A DNA stretch of 64,000 nucleotides from Pelodera strongyloides (lineage: Eukaryota > Nematoda > Chromadorea > Rhabditida > Rhabditidae): positions 1 through 64,000 of the forward strand of contig JAANDG010000582.1 of the NCBI GenBank assembly GCA_036852015.1, given 5' to 3'. Each line of letters starts with the position of its first letter. Within the stretch, counting starts at the first letter, position 1. This document shows positions 1 through 13,900 of this stretch, piece by piece. The position numbers and the translations under genes are program-made. The notes below the pieces were generated by a model that searched no databases, was not told the origin of the DNA, and worked only from the letters and a program-made list of their open reading frames with translations.

Positions 1-73
1 AACCCATGCACGCTGATGTAGTATCCAGAATTGTTGGATTTTCGCAAAATTTAGGTAAATATAGTAGGCAAGT

Positions 74-764
74 ATGGCGACCACAGCCACCACTACCGCT
101 AGCATATCTGAAAGATACGGTGAATTGTTGACTGAAACCAGAATGAAACTAAATTTGTGCGGCGACGTTTTCGCACAATTTGGGAGCAAGAACTCGCACA
201 GGTAGCCTCGGAACACAGCGCTGCGACGCGGAATGTGTCTCTTAGGTACGAACAACAAAGTACACATATATTAAAATACAATATTAAAATACAAATGTAC
301 AGAAGACAATCACTGAAATTAAACGATTTCCTCCAGTTCTTGGATCAAAGACAGATGTTTTTAAATTACGATCGAAACTATGTGCTAGTGGCCTTCATCT
401 GATGTCAACCTATAATTGTAAGTTATTGGGACCCTAGCCTATGTCAGTTTATAAGTCTTAGTTTTGGTAACTAGCACCATCAGTACAGAATAATAAATCA
501 GGTGTCAATTTCATTACAGATTTACAGAAAATACAGCGCGAAAAAACTCCAAAATCCAAAATTCGTCACGCCTTTTTTCCCGGAAAACCGGTCAAATTAG
601 TTGAGCGAAGTTCCGCAAGAAAAGGAAGAAAATTGAACTTTACAATCAAGTACTTTGTCCAGGAACGGGAAGGAAATCGTTATTTTTTCTCCAAAATTTA
701 CAAAAACAAGCAAATCAAACTGAATTTGACTGATACCAAATCAGCTGAGAGATCATATGTGTAA
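74..764 (+). CDS. Unrecognised short gene, four-exon model (about 155 aa)
   Basis: Phase-consistent exons are 74-201, 246-259, 337-417 and 520-764. The ATG at 74 opens a Thr-rich start (MATTATTTASISERYG). The last exon is the best supported: 81 codons, Lys/Arg-rich, behind a clear ATTACAG acceptor, and the exon before it ends at a perfect GTAAGT donor (418). The 14-base second exon is an inference needed to keep phase; without it, reading the second block through runs to a stop at 400-402. The final codons overlap a second GTAAGT-like donor at 761, so the gene could continue. No domain is recognised. It sits at the window edge, so an upstream exon is possible. Confidence 0.4.
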
Positions 765-1821
765 GTGCAGGGACCTTGATTAGTGAAGTCTGAATATAAG
801 TAGAATTTCGAGAGAACCAGACGGGTAGGGCAGCTAGATAGTACTGAGTCTTTAGGTGTGCAGACAGTTATATATAACTAGAGAATTGTAAATAATATTA
901 GACTGCGGAGATAAACAGATGGATAGTAACATTAGATAGTACCGCGAACCATGAATGAACAGGCAGTTAGATATAATAGTGATGCTGCTATATATTTTTA
1001 TAAAATCAGGGCGTATTTTTGATACCTATAGACTTTGCTGGTACGATGCAAAATTGACCAATGTTACAATAAAACGGTCTACTCTTCGTTAAAAATAGTA
1101 CACGGTGTGAGCGTATTTGGTGAACTTTTTCAATGAGATAGTGACCAAATAGCAGATCAATTTTTTTACTAATTTTGTATAGACAAAGACTAGATGTGTA
1201 CCAAACGTGTAAACACGCATGTCTTAGAAATAGAGTTATTGTTAGTAATAAAAAATAAGTTATTAAACTGTAGTGCAATTAGATCTTTTACCTTTTCAGT
1301 TAAAAGAAACAAAGAGTTCAATGTTCACTATATTTATATGCAATGCGAGGCACTGAATAAAAAAATGAAGTACTTACAGGAATTTAATAAGCTTCCATAA
1401 TAAAACAGGTTAGCGGGTGTAAATCTATGTCAACTTAATAAGAGCTTAAATGAACTAATACCGTAGAAAAAAAACAGACGCGCATAGTTTTTTTTCGTGT
1501 TTCCAAAAATGTTTAACTTATTCTTTTTTAAAGTAAATTTTGGTGCCAGTCTGCTCTCTGCACATTACTGCTCGCCAAAAAAGGATTCAGTTTAGTTACA
1601 TGGCCAAAGAAGGAATTAGCTAAATAAGGAAGAAAACATGTTTTCATTGATTTTGTAAAGATAAAATTAAGCACGCCTGATTTTTGGTCTGCCACTAGCA
1701 GGTCAGATGATAAGACCTGGTAAATAAATAAATATGACTGGAAACTTTCAAGTCAGTCCAAAATCCTAAGGCGGAGTAATCGGCTAGTTTTTTATCGCGT
1801 TTGGGAAAACTTTTTTACCTT

Positions 1822-1995
1822 GAAGCGAAATACCGGCCGGTTTTTGAAACACATAGATACAACACCTGCATCCTTCTGCATCTTATGCAAATAAATATAA
1901 ATTAGAATAAAAAATCGAGCTAAATTCGAGTTATTTAGCGCAAGAGTTCAGTTGTCCGCGATGCGTGCCGAAAATCGGCCCGTATTTCGCTTTAA
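1822..1995. repeat. Family A fold-back element (MITE-like)
   Basis: Arms read GCGAAATACCGGCCGG then TTTTTGAAAC at the left and the inverse at the right, around an AT-rich centre containing TTATGCAAATAAATATAAAT. About 170 bases; the right arm is diverged. Confidence 0.75.
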
Positions 1996-3327
1996 CAAAG
2001 TTATGATCGGTGCCGGTCCTGCTACACTGTTCCGGTGTATTCCTCAAAGGGACAAATATACATCAAAAATAGTCAAACTTTGATGTGCGGTTATACAATG
2101 GTTTATCATAGAAAGCAATAGTTTTGCGGCGTAACTTCTTCTTTATATCTCTCTGGAATAATTGGAAAATTGTCCTTATAATTGATTATCTTAACAGTCT
2201 TCACCAACTTCTTTTTACCACTTCACAGAGCAAAGTTGTTTGTTACATTCAATTTGGCGATAGTGCGGCACGCAAAAAATGTGCCGCCCACAAAAAAGTG
2301 CTCGCTTGTTCACGAAGACGTCACGTAGAAACGGCACAAACAAATTTATGAACTTGACAAGCATAAAAGTCTGTGACACCGCGTAATTAATGAGCATAAA
2401 GTTTGTACTTGAATTGTAAAACAATATATGTGTTATGGCTTATGGCGTTGCGCTCTTCCTAAGAGTTTAATAAACATTTATGGACATTTATGAACATTTA
2501 TTGTCAAGTTCTCATATAAAGCAGATGGGCACTGCTTGCGACAGCAATAATAACTGATTTCCTGATTTCCTGAAAAACCGCTTATATGGAAAAATGTAGC
2601 AGGAGAAAAGTAGATTTTCCTACTCAGCAAGGTGATTTATGTGTTAAAATTTTCTCGTAGAGTAATTATGTGGCCCTTTCACGCGAATTCGACTCGAATC
2701 TGCCACCCATGTTAGCACAGATTCACATAGTGACATTTCACCTACAGTATGAAAAGTACACACAACCTTGGCGTAAAATTCAGGTAGAATGGAAAAAAAT
2801 GAAAGGAATGGCACCTGCAACTTGCAACATAAATATTCTATCACGCAATGCAGTTTACGGGTTTACGTTCGCAGACTTCAGCGGGATTATGTGAATCTGA
2901 TTATTGTTGAGTCAAGTGTTTTTTCTCGCCGATTTATCATATCTTCAGCCGTCCCAAGGTCCGACCATGGCCACGAAACATCCATACCCACACAGGAAAA
3001 CGAAATAATTGCTGAACCACAGACCGTCGTTGGCCCGTCACCAGATGGTTTGGTGAATGGTTGGTGACTGGTTCGTTACCACTTGGTGACCAGTTCATGA
3101 TGGTTTTCGACAAACCTTGGTCACCACATGGTCGCGAAGAGGTCACCAAACTGTCTGGCCCGCGGAAAACCAGTGGATCAGCTTATTGTTAGACAATAAA
3201 GTTCAATGTTCTCCTCTAATAACTTGAACTAATTGTTCATTGTTTTGATTTCATTGTCGATCAAGTGGAAAATGTCCGTGAAACTTTTTGCGCGTTTAAT
3301 TTTCACCATATCAAACCACGGGAAGAG

Positions 3328-3425
3328 GGAGAGAGAGAGAGAGAGAGAATAAAAAAAGAGTGAGAGAGCGAGACTGATAGCGGAGACGGAGAGGAGAAAA
3401 GGGAGGAGAATTCGCCGAGATCGAG
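3328..3425. repeat. GA-rich low-complexity tract
   Basis: Purine-only strand with a (GA)n core followed by degenerate GAGA and GGAG words. Simple sequence; no coding frame is supported. Confidence 0.8.
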
Positions 3426-4403
3426 AGTTTTCAAAAAGATCTGAACAACAAATTGTTCGTGTTGTAACCTATGCCATATGGCAAACTTCTATTAGCAATC
3501 AGTACACATCTAGTACAGGGTGGAAATCATACAAAATTTACAGAGTTTCAGGCACGGGACCCGCGCGGAGTTCAGATCTCTTGCGAAGATGGGTCTACAC
3601 TTAACGTTTTTTAACCGTTTTGGACCGCTTCACACAGCGACGGAGTCCTGAAACAACATTATAATATATACATTTCCTTCACAGAAGCTTCGATTGCAGG
3701 CCTGCCCTGGTGAGAAACCTACCCAGGTGAAAGTAGGGACTTTCCCTCTAAGCCATATATCGATGTTCTGGGTTTTTCGGGCTATTCGAGAGCCTCAAAT
3801 ACTTCTCATGACAATGCTCACTGTGAAACATGTTAGGTCTGATCATGAGGCTAGACCTGTACTATGACCAGATACTAGGGCATACTTCGGCCTAACAGGC
3901 CTAACAATGTGAGAAGCCTAGTTGCCTAATTCCTATCCGAGGCGTAAGCCTAATCCATCGCATAAAACAAACCAACTCTAAATTTTGGTGAAAGTTTTTG
4001 GTCTCGCCGTCCATATTATTAGATCAAATCTCACCGTAGAACACATGCGAAATATGTGGTAAAACTAGTTAACCAGCGTACAACTGTAACAATCAGATAA
4101 AGCCAAAAAATGGAACAAAGTGTGTGTAAATATTTCAAGTGGGAGTGGATTTTGACGAAGATAAAGAAATAACCAACATTTCATTCCAGCGAAAGTGAAG
4201 TTAGTTTTCACTTCACTGTCTTGGTGTCTGCAAACGTAAACTACTTGCTTGAAGATTCTTTTATTATTAACATTTTTTGTTTGGTTATGTGCAGAGTTTT
4301 TCCCTTACCATTTCCTTACCATTACTTATTTATTTGTATATCGGGCACCTGGCTTACGTTCAGCTCTCACTTTTTTCATTTCAACGTATTACATTGTACT
4401 TTT

Positions 4404-4549
4404 CAAAGCGAAATACTGGCCGGTTTTTGAAACGCATCGTTGCAGCGCAGTATTAAAAAGTCGAGCTAAATTCGAGTAAATAAGCATAAATACGTCAGAA
4501 TTCAGTTGTATACGATGCGTTTCAAAAACCGGCCGGTATTTCGCTTTAA
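4404..4549. repeat. Family A fold-back element
   Basis: About 145 bases with inverted arms AAAGCGAAATACTGGCCGG / CCGGCCGGTATTTCGCTTT and adjoining TTTTTGAAACGCATCG. One of the best-conserved copies in the window. Confidence 0.8.
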
Positions 4550-4976
4550 TCGAACTTTAAAACAGAAATGCGAACCCGAAGACGGCTACTAGAATTACTT
4601 GCAATGCTAATGTTATACAACATCACTAATGCAGGTAATAGTTCATGGTTTGGCCAAGTACTTGCGACGGAAACTTATTTTTGAAAGTATAACTTCCTTA
4701 TGGTTTAGTTGTAATATTTGTACAGACCATTGGATATCATACATGGAATGCAGTTGTGCACTGCCCAACCAAAAACCGGCCAGTATTTCGCTTAAAAAAG
4801 AACTCATATCGATGTCGGTTCTAGACAGCTTTGAGGCAACTGCATGACAAGTCATTACTCTTTTACCCTTATCCGGACAAAATTGTTATAAATACAGTCC
4901 AGGTACCCCGAATCCGAATATAAGGAACTTTTAAGATGAAGTACCGAGAGTCGTTGACGGCGAAGTAAAAGTAGCA

Positions 4977-7900
4977 ATGGCTACAGCAGGCCCGAGCATT
5001 TCTTGCGTCGACAGTTTATATCAAAGCGTGCAGAGAATCCCATTCGATTGCTTAAATTACTTGGAAAGAGCCGAACTTCAACACATTCACTACCGAGCAC
5101 CGGGGAGTGAAAACGCGAGATATCCAGTTAGTCAGGTATATAGTGAATATATTCACTGCAGTGGCCGTATGCGCGAACGCTGGGAGTAAGCTCCCAGCCT
5201 CCCAGTGGGTGGTGAGAGAAAGAGAGGGCTCAAGTGAACCAGCGACAAGTAGCGACAAATTTTCCCAATTTTCCCAAATTTTCCAATTTTCCCAACAATT
5301 TTCCCACTGTTTGTGCAAACGGTCCCAACATTCTAACATCGTCATATTATTGAAGTATTATACATCATAGACTCATAGGATAGGTAGTACGTTGCTGTAG
5401 TGTGTAGTAAACCAACCAATTTATATGTATAATAAACAACTCATATAACGGGAGAGCTAATACGCACTTCAAAAACTATGGTTAGCTGAATAGGTTTGCA
5501 CTGAGCGGTTTAGTTTAGTCGAGGCTCAGCACTGTGTGTTATTCCATTGTGAGGAGCGCAACCCTTTTAGTAGTTGCTCATCATGTTTTGAGATCGCTTT
5601 TGGATGCAGTTTGTAGTTTTGTTTATCTTCTCAGGTCGGTGAGTCAGCAATAATCAATGGCATAAATGAGGAATTGGAATCGATGGCAAGTGGAGCCAAT
5701 GCAATTAGCATACGGAAGCTGAGGACCGGATATGAGACTGGACCGGACGGAGGAGCGGAAAACGGGACGCTGTACGGATCGGAAGAGGGAACGGAGACAA
5801 CAACGGAACCTGTTACTAAGAAAAGAGCGTACCATCAGCAGATATTTGTGAGTGTTTGTTGAACTTTTGCCCTTTTCCCTTAGGAGTTACCACGAAAAGG
5901 ATTCAACGTAGTTTATATTACTGTAATACTGTTTTTGTATTCTCAGGTCCCCTCCAACGTGAAGAAGCTGCCCCAAGTTGATTGGGCAACAAATATTGAC
6001 GATGAGTTACAGTACTTACAAAGGTCTATTGATGAGTTGAAAAATCTAGAAGAAGAAACAGTAAGTCGGCTTTAACGCTGTCCTAGGAGAGTCTTTATGA
6101 GATACGCTGTCCTAGGAGAGTCTTTATGAGATATATAAATTTCTTATAGACCAGAAAAAAGCTCATACGGGTTAGGGAGAGATTAGGGAACTTTAGATCT
6201 ATGTGTTTTACATATAATGACACCTATATTGATAGTGACGTAGATCAGTATTTTACAAGAATCAAACCCTGGACCGCGCCTGTGCATATGTCGCTTTAGG
6301 ATCTCTTTGTCGTAGGAAGTGTGCATTTTTAATTTCAGAATTTCGCGATGGATAAAGATTTACTTCAAACTATAGCCGATGATCAACTCGATCCAGTTGG
6401 GAAGTTTCCGCCTCAGCCAAGACAGAGGCGTATTTTAAGGGTTCGTCGAAAAGGAAACCCACAGCCGCCGAACCAACGCCGCCGCGATGCCACTTTTGAA
6501 AAGCAGCATAAGAACGCCAAGCCCTTCTGGAAAGTGCAAAACAACTCGCCGGTTGGCATTTCACAACGAACGACCATGCGGATTACGACGAAAGCCACAA
6601 CCCGTAGTCCAGTATCCAAACGAAGTGCTCAGCAAGGCAGAGTGCCCATTCTACCACATAGAAGGAAATTACGACGGAACGTAAAAGTTATATTTTCACC
6701 TATTGGAACGAATCCATACTTCACTAAGAATACCTTCACTAGAGCTCGGCGACCCGTCAACAAGGGGGAAATGTTTTTAGTGTCGGCAAATTTTCCTATG
6801 AAGTCAGTAGAAACCACGACACCGTGGGAAGTACCAAAGGACCCCTGGGCATTTGAAGTAAACAACGATCCATGGGCGGTTGAGAGAGAGTTGGGCTTTG
6901 CACACCCAAAGTGGAAACTGAGACACGTTCGGCCAAAAGTTTACCAGAGAGCGAGATTGAGAAAAGGTTGGTTATTTTCTCCGTTAAGGAATCCCGAGCA
7001 TTTTCCGAGAAACTAGGCCTTTTCGAGGATTTTCCGCCTATTTCCCGAGTATTCTCCGACAAGTTTCTCGGGTCGATCTCGAAGACCCCGAGTTTCTCGG
7101 GCCGAGCTCGGAAAATAAGCGGGCACAGCTCGGGACCAGCCTGTTTGTCCGCTTCCGAGCTTTTCCCATGGACTTTCTGAGCCTTTTCCGGCAAATTTGC
7201 GTATTTCGAGCTCGGGCCGACTAAGACCCTAGTAGGAAACTAATAAAAAACTAAATGGTTTTTCCGCGGCTCAGTTCGGAAACAAAGATCATAGAGAAAG
7301 ATCGTAGTAAGTAGGAAAGGGGAGAGTGAGCGAAGGAGCGTGAGTGAGTGAGAGAAACAGACATTTTGAGAGAGAGCACAAATGCAAAAACAGGTAACGG
7401 TAATGAAGAAGATTATGCTAGCTTGTTGTTTCAGGTAGCGCCGTCGTCTTACCACGCTATAGACTTCGTGAAATACGTCGGTCGCAAGACCGCGACGATC
7501 GCAACAGTATTAGTACGGTGGATCGGACGCCGTATAGAGGGCAGGTCCCGCTCGGCAAATTTGGAACTTTGTGGGGTACTGCAGAAGAAACTCCATTAGT
7601 TGGAATCTTTCCTGCGCAAAGCTTGGAAACTAAAGAGGAAAGCAAAGAAAGGGGCGAATTTGGTAATGAATATTCTTTTTTTTTGTCGTAATCAAATGAG
7701 AACTTATAAAACAAATAGGAAACAAATAAAATAGATAAGAATATGATCATTGATAAATAGTAGTTATAAACGATGCATAGTTGCGTCTTAATAGAGCAGA
7801 ACATACATAACAGACCATTTAAAACGCCTTCTTTTAGAAACATCAACAAGTGAAAACTTGAATATCGCACGTCCTCGGGAATCGTTAGCTGGAAATTGGA

Positions 7901-10900
7901 AAATGCGAAATAGACGAGTACTTGTACCAATCCACAAGACTTCGGAGCAGATAAAGAAAGTTGTACCCTCGCCGCCAAAGAAAAACATGAAAAAACAGAA
8001 GCGAAAATGGCAGAAGCAGCAGAAACGACAGAGGAAATGGAGTTCGAGGTAAGAGCTTCTGAATTATAGAACAACAGTCGTTTACCAAAGCAAGTTTCTT
8101 TATTTCGCATTCTGTCTCTTTTCTTTGTTTTCATTCCTTCCAACTCTTATCCTCTCTCTGTGTCTTTCGCTTACCTCTCTCTCCTCTCCTCTCTCATGAT
8201 GTATATATTATACAGCATGAGTCTTCTTCTCTCTCAGGCTATCTCTAAAAAAATGCCTACTTTTCAGAGGTAAAACACTTCGCAGAAAATCGGTCGGAAA
8301 GTTGAGCCGTGACGTTGACACCAGTGAAATTGTTAGTTTACACTGTACCTTTGATTTCTTTCATATTAGTAGCTATCTTGATCCGCTTTGCTTACTTACG
8401 TAAAATACTTATATATTTTTACGTATTTTACGTAAGAAAGCAAATTACTTACGTAAAATACTTGGTTCCTTGCTTGACTTAAACGAAAATAGGCAAAAGC
8501 CATTCAATGAAATATTGCTCGTAGAGTATCATGGTAAGAGTGGGCTCCAAGTTATCATGCTGTACACTTTTTTACTGATAGTTGGTCCTTGGCTGCGCAT
8601 TTATCACGTCCAGTTTTTCAATTTCAATTTATAACCTCTGTTTAGGACGATTTTAACCTGGACGGATTGTCGGATGAGGATGAGTCTACTCTTCCTCTGT
8701 TACGCCGACCAGCCACTGCTCATGGGCTCCTACGGAAAAGAATAGAATTAGCAAGCCAGTCGAGATCAACTAATGAACTCATGTTACCTGGAGCCCAGGA
8801 AGTTCAGCAGCGTGCGACAGAAACTGTAGCTGAGCGACGGGGTGCAACAGTTTTTGAATCTGAGCAACGTGTCGCAACAGTAAGAGAACCCATGGCATCT
8901 TCAGCCAACTACGGCCAAACGAAACAAACGTCTAAAAAAGTTATCGGCATCGCAAAGCTGAATGAGGACAATTACGGAGCAGAGTCAGCGCATCCAAACC
9001 CTGCTTATCCTTGGCGAGGTGCTCAAGCCGAGGCACCAATGATAACCCCTTCGCTTCAAAACATACCTCTGCTACCAGGAAAGGGAAGTTACCCAATTAC
9101 TAAAGTTCAAGAAGCGGGTATTCTTGACGCCGTTGGTTCGTCGGTGGCTAGATTCCTATCATCGATCATGCACGTGCTTCGTGGAGAGGACGCGAAGCTT
9201 GTTGACCAGCAGACGGACAAACATACAAACAAACGCACGACGACAAACACACCGACGGACAAACAGACGGACAAAAATAAGGCTGCGGTAAGATAAATGT
9301 AGTTTATGCGGGATTTTTCACATTACACAACTAACCAGTGGGCTATTCAGTATCAAACGTAGAGTGGTTATCTAACAATTGTGTAGAACCTAGCGAGTCA
9401 AGTGTTGGTTGAAGTTGAAATCGGGACATGGCATAATGTATGCTTTATTTCAGGTGCGCTACTCATCACCTACATCCGTGGAAGCAACTTCGAATCCTCA
9501 TGTGAACATATATGAAGAAAGGCTAATGCCCAAAAATGAATATAAGCAGGACCCTGTCGACACTGATTCTGAACCTCCTTTGGCTTCGTTTACTCAGGAC
9601 GGAGCCAGATTTCAACTAAAAAGGTCTCCATATAAACCTCAAAATTTTCAAAAGCCGTTCAATTTCCCCCAATTCGGATATCGAACAAGGAAAACAGCCA
9701 ATCCTTTAACTTTGGAAGAACTTGTACCGATGGTCGATAATGATGAATCTAACGATGATTTTGGAGATGTGGTCGTCAATGAGGTGATCGTGCTTTTCTG
9801 AATATTTCCTTACCCCTTCAAGACGGAATCCCATGATAGAGTATTTATGTTACGGTTTCTCGCACTTCCGCATGCGAAAGTTTCATCCATGTTATCGCAG
9901 TTTCGCATAGTAGAATTTTATCTACAGTAGGAAATTTACATACACCTCCACCGACTTTTGCATACACCTAATGTAAAACTGTTCGAAAATGGAAAAGTGA
10001 ACTTGGATGGTGGAAGGTACTTTCGCGGCGAATTCGCGCGAAAGTGTAGCATAAATAGACTGTGAAATGTTTTTTCCAGTGAATTGTTGAAATGATAAAT
10101 ATTTTCAGACAAATTCCGATACGTCGGTCGCAGAAACTGCACAGTTAACTACACCGATGTCCAATACTTCAAAGAGGGAAGTCACAGCCACAACTACAGC
10201 AACTGCACTTACATTGAATGAGAAAAGAAAACAGCTAGATCCTCCCGGAAAATTATCCCAAAATCGGACGGGCGTCGCTTATCAAGAAAGTACGTTTATA
10301 ATAAACTACTTATTTCTCTTCCTGAACAAATCACAACGGTGGTTGCACCGACCGGGTGGTAAAAACGGAACCAGGCGAAAAATTGAGAAGGTTGCTTGGA
10401 TCAGGGCTCGCCACCCATTCCGTAATCAACGATGGCCTATATCTCTGGAGCGCACTACTTCGGTAGTCCAGAGCGGACTGCACTCCTGAGCCGTCCGGGG
10501 ACCTGAAGAACAGTCCTAGCCTTTTTAATTTCATTTACAAGTGCTTTATAGGATTTGAAAGCATTTTAAAACGGTCTCGAGATATTGCACGCCGTCTTCT
10601 TCACAAGTTATCATCCGACGTAGAAGAACCATTGCTATTGCTCTTAGTGAGACAGGTAAAATTTGCACATAATACCTAGGCGCACAGTTGTCCAGCGTGC
10701 ATTACACAAACCGCATGTCATACATCTTTAAAGCAATATACTCCAGGTGCTGGGCACAGTCACCGCTCCTGTGTTCAAACTTCGATCGACTGTTGATAAT
10801 ATCGTACATGGTGGCGATGAAGACGACGTCATAGACATGACAGTCCTGGAAGAAACAAAAAGCCGATTAGATAGAAAAGATCCTGTCAGGAAGCTACTAA

Positions 10901-13900
10901 GGACTCTGGAGAGGTGTGTGAAGGTTTAGGCTCAGGTGCATAGCCTCTGTAGGTGATAAATGTCCCCTAGCAACAGGTAGGACGCTCGTCTATGAAATAT
11001 TTGAGCTTCTAGCTGAAGGCCAGTATATAGGAGCCAGACAACCCTTAGCTTAGCTGAGCATGCTCCTTCCGCGAGGAGCAAAGGCAAATAAGCTTTATAA
11101 ATTCGAGGTAGCTTAGCTCAGCATGCTCCTTCGCGTTGGTCTGGACAAATAATGTTTCTTATGATTATCAAAACGTTCCTAATTAATGCTTACTGGATTA
11201 TTGTATTGAAATAAAAAAAAATCTTTGACGCTTCAAGAGTGTGCAGTGTGCACCTTTATTCAAGATGGTGCAATACATTTTCAAATTGAGCTTATGGCTT
11301 GTACCGCAGAGGTCCTGAGCATCATTAGGCAGCGAGTTCCACATATGCTCGACGTCTTCGGTTTAGGGCCAAGAGGGATCGCCCATGATTTCCTCCGGGC
11401 GGTGGTTTGAAAGTTGTCTTCGGCCAGTCTCGAATCCGCGTCGAGTGCCTTAGAGACTAACGGGCTTGACATTGGGCCAACCGGCCCCTAAACTTCATAT
11501 AGCTCTACCTTCCCAAAAAAAAAGGCAAATCCAATGTAATACTAGGAGAAAGACCAAAGGTGGAGAAAAATAAATTTCAGAGTGAACAACGGAATCGGCG
11601 TCAAGGAGCTAACGGCACGGCTCAGAGAAGTGACAACTCTTCTCAACAACAGACGTGCGGTAGCAAATGGTCGTGCAAATCACGAATAACTTTAAAAATC
11701 CACCTTTGCTTATTATTGATCAGTAGCCGTGCGCTCGCATAATAATAAGATAGTGTTGATCATCTGGGTAGGAAACATTCCAGAGGCCATATTCACCACT
11801 CCGAATCCCTCGGGAAAATATTCCCTGGGGACAGAAAATAACATTCTAATGTGAGGCACGCAGAGAAAAATACGGGGAATTCCCCATGGGGAATTGAGTG
11901 GTGAATATGGCCTCTGAATTTGAATTCTATGTCATCTATTTAAGTTTGCTGTAAATTTTCTTCCCCACCAAGCTTTCGGGTTCGCAATTATTCTCATTAT
12001 ATTTATTTTGGAAAATATTTAAAGGGATGTCTATGCCGTTTCCCTATTTTATTCGTTCAGTACCTCCCCAGTAGGACTTGATTATCATTTGCTATCACTA
12101 ATAAGTTTACGGTATTTTGCTGTATTTTGTCGATTTTTTGTGTGTGTTTACTCAAAGCATGACTACATCTTACGCACACACGCTGCGCGGCGGGGCCGGG
12201 TCCTGCGAAATACCTGCCGGTACCTTATGCAAATGAGTATAAATTAGAATAAAAAATGGAGCTGAATTCGAGTAACTTGGTAGGAATTCAGTTGTCCACG
12301 ATGCGTTTCAAAAACTGGCCAGTATGTCAGAACCGTTTAATCATAGCCTAATTTAGTAAAAATCGATCTTCTGTCTTTCAATCATTAATTTTTCTTGTGT
12401 ATGTGAGTAACCAAATTCACGGTGGTTCCTTTATAATTATGAATAGTTAACTTGTCAAAAATTGCCGAAGATTCTTGCCTTACAAAAGTTCTTCATACAT
12501 ACTCACTCCTTTTATTAGACACCTCGCCTATTCGCGCAATACATGCTGGTGCTTGTTCGTGAATTATTCAATAAATTTGCTTTTGATTGAAATAACCGTC
12601 CGTGTTTTTCCCACTGTGCAGTTTTCCTCCAAACAGACCTGATAGTTTTGTTCTATTTCATTCTGATCTTTTTTAATTGGCTAAAACGATGGCAACGATG
12701 TGTAGATGAATCACACCAGCAAACTGCCAGCTAGTTGGAGAAGTGGTTAGCGTCGTTGCTCACCACGAGCTTCGAGGGTTCAATACCCGGGCTGGACGGT
12801 AAACTGCTAAACGTCATCGCTAGAAACGATCCGATATGATAAAGTTCATCGTACCACAGTTTAGTCGAGTAGTTATATAGATTGCCTGAAACGTACATTT
12901 AAGTGTTTACTCTAAGCCCCGCCCCAAATTGAATATAAAATGAGCTAACGTTAGGTTGAATTCATTTTCACCCAAATACTCGCACGTCGCATGTCCGTCG
13001 CGGAGCCACGCGCCCGTTCCGACGATGTCACACTCGTATCGATTGATGGCGCGCAGTGAGTTTGTGGGAATAGACTTGCAGTTAGGTTTAGGCTTAGGCT
13101 TAGACTTAGTCTCAGGAATAGGGGGCTTAGGCTTAGGCTTAGGCTAGTTCTAGCTTACTCTGAATTTGGAAGTAACTTTTCAATGGCTTCCGGATGTATG
13201 TATAAATAGTGGCCAAGAACTAGAAGCTATACCTTAGCTCCGCTTTACAATGAGAAAATAAAAAATCGTAAACTAAAAATTGAATGTTTTAGGTTTGATT
13301 TGAAGTTGAGAGATATTCGGAGGATCTCTCGTTTTCAACAAATCTGCAAGCGAAGGATGGGCGATCGGGGAGAGCTCGTCTACTGCGCCCCACTCGACAA
13401 AAATGTTGTGAGTCATACCGTAACATACTGTATGTGTACTGTATTTGGTCATACTGTTATATACTGTATGTGTACTGTACTTGGGCATACTGTATGTATA
13501 TGATCTTCCTCTACTCATACCGTAATATGGTACTGTATGTGTACTGCACTTTGTCATACTGTGTACATAACATACTGTATGTATGTACAGCATTGTTCTT
13601 ACTTTATCAATAATGTAGTACTGTAGTACGATTCTAGGCTTCGGTTACTGTAAGACAATAATATATCATACTCCATAACGCAATTGTCACTTCTAACCGT
13701 ATACCGAAACACTAGGCGTACAATTAGTTTTCTCTCATTTTTTTAAAACTGAACCCTATGTGCATCCGGAGCGAAATATCGCACCACACAAAATATAATA
13801 AATGGAAATGCACTTGTTCAGAATAAGTTCACAAACATAGCATACCGCTTTAAACAGCCTAAAAGGCACTATTTTTTGTAGATCACTACCCTACTCGATC

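Larger units (their letters stand above)
765..4976. other. Gene-free spacer with repeats
   Basis: About 4.2 kb with no open frame that joins into a phase-consistent gene. It holds two full fold-back copies of family A (1822-1995, 4404-4549), an isolated family A end near 4769-4796, a GA-rich tract (3328-3425) and an imperfect cluster of GGTGACC-like words around 3050-3160. The last few hundred bases before 4977 should hold the promoter of the kelch gene; nothing specific is recognised there. Confidence 0.6.

Noticed and set aside
157..402. Open frame of about 81 codons at the left end (plus)
   Set aside because: It runs through the GTAGCC...CTCTTAG intron and has no ATG; the frame from 74 with splicing gives a better start and joins the downstream exon in phase.
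2670..3149. Overlapping 60-90 codon frames on both strands
   Set aside because: No splice partners, no domain, and the region is built of GGTGACC-type repeats.
6487..6684. Natural-looking alternative frame inside kelch exon 4 (KSSIRTPSPSGK)
   Set aside because: It does not match the phase of either flanking exon, whereas the 209-codon frame does on both sides.
12725..12800. Functional tRNA gene
   Set aside because: Only box-like words are present; acceptor and D stems do not pair.
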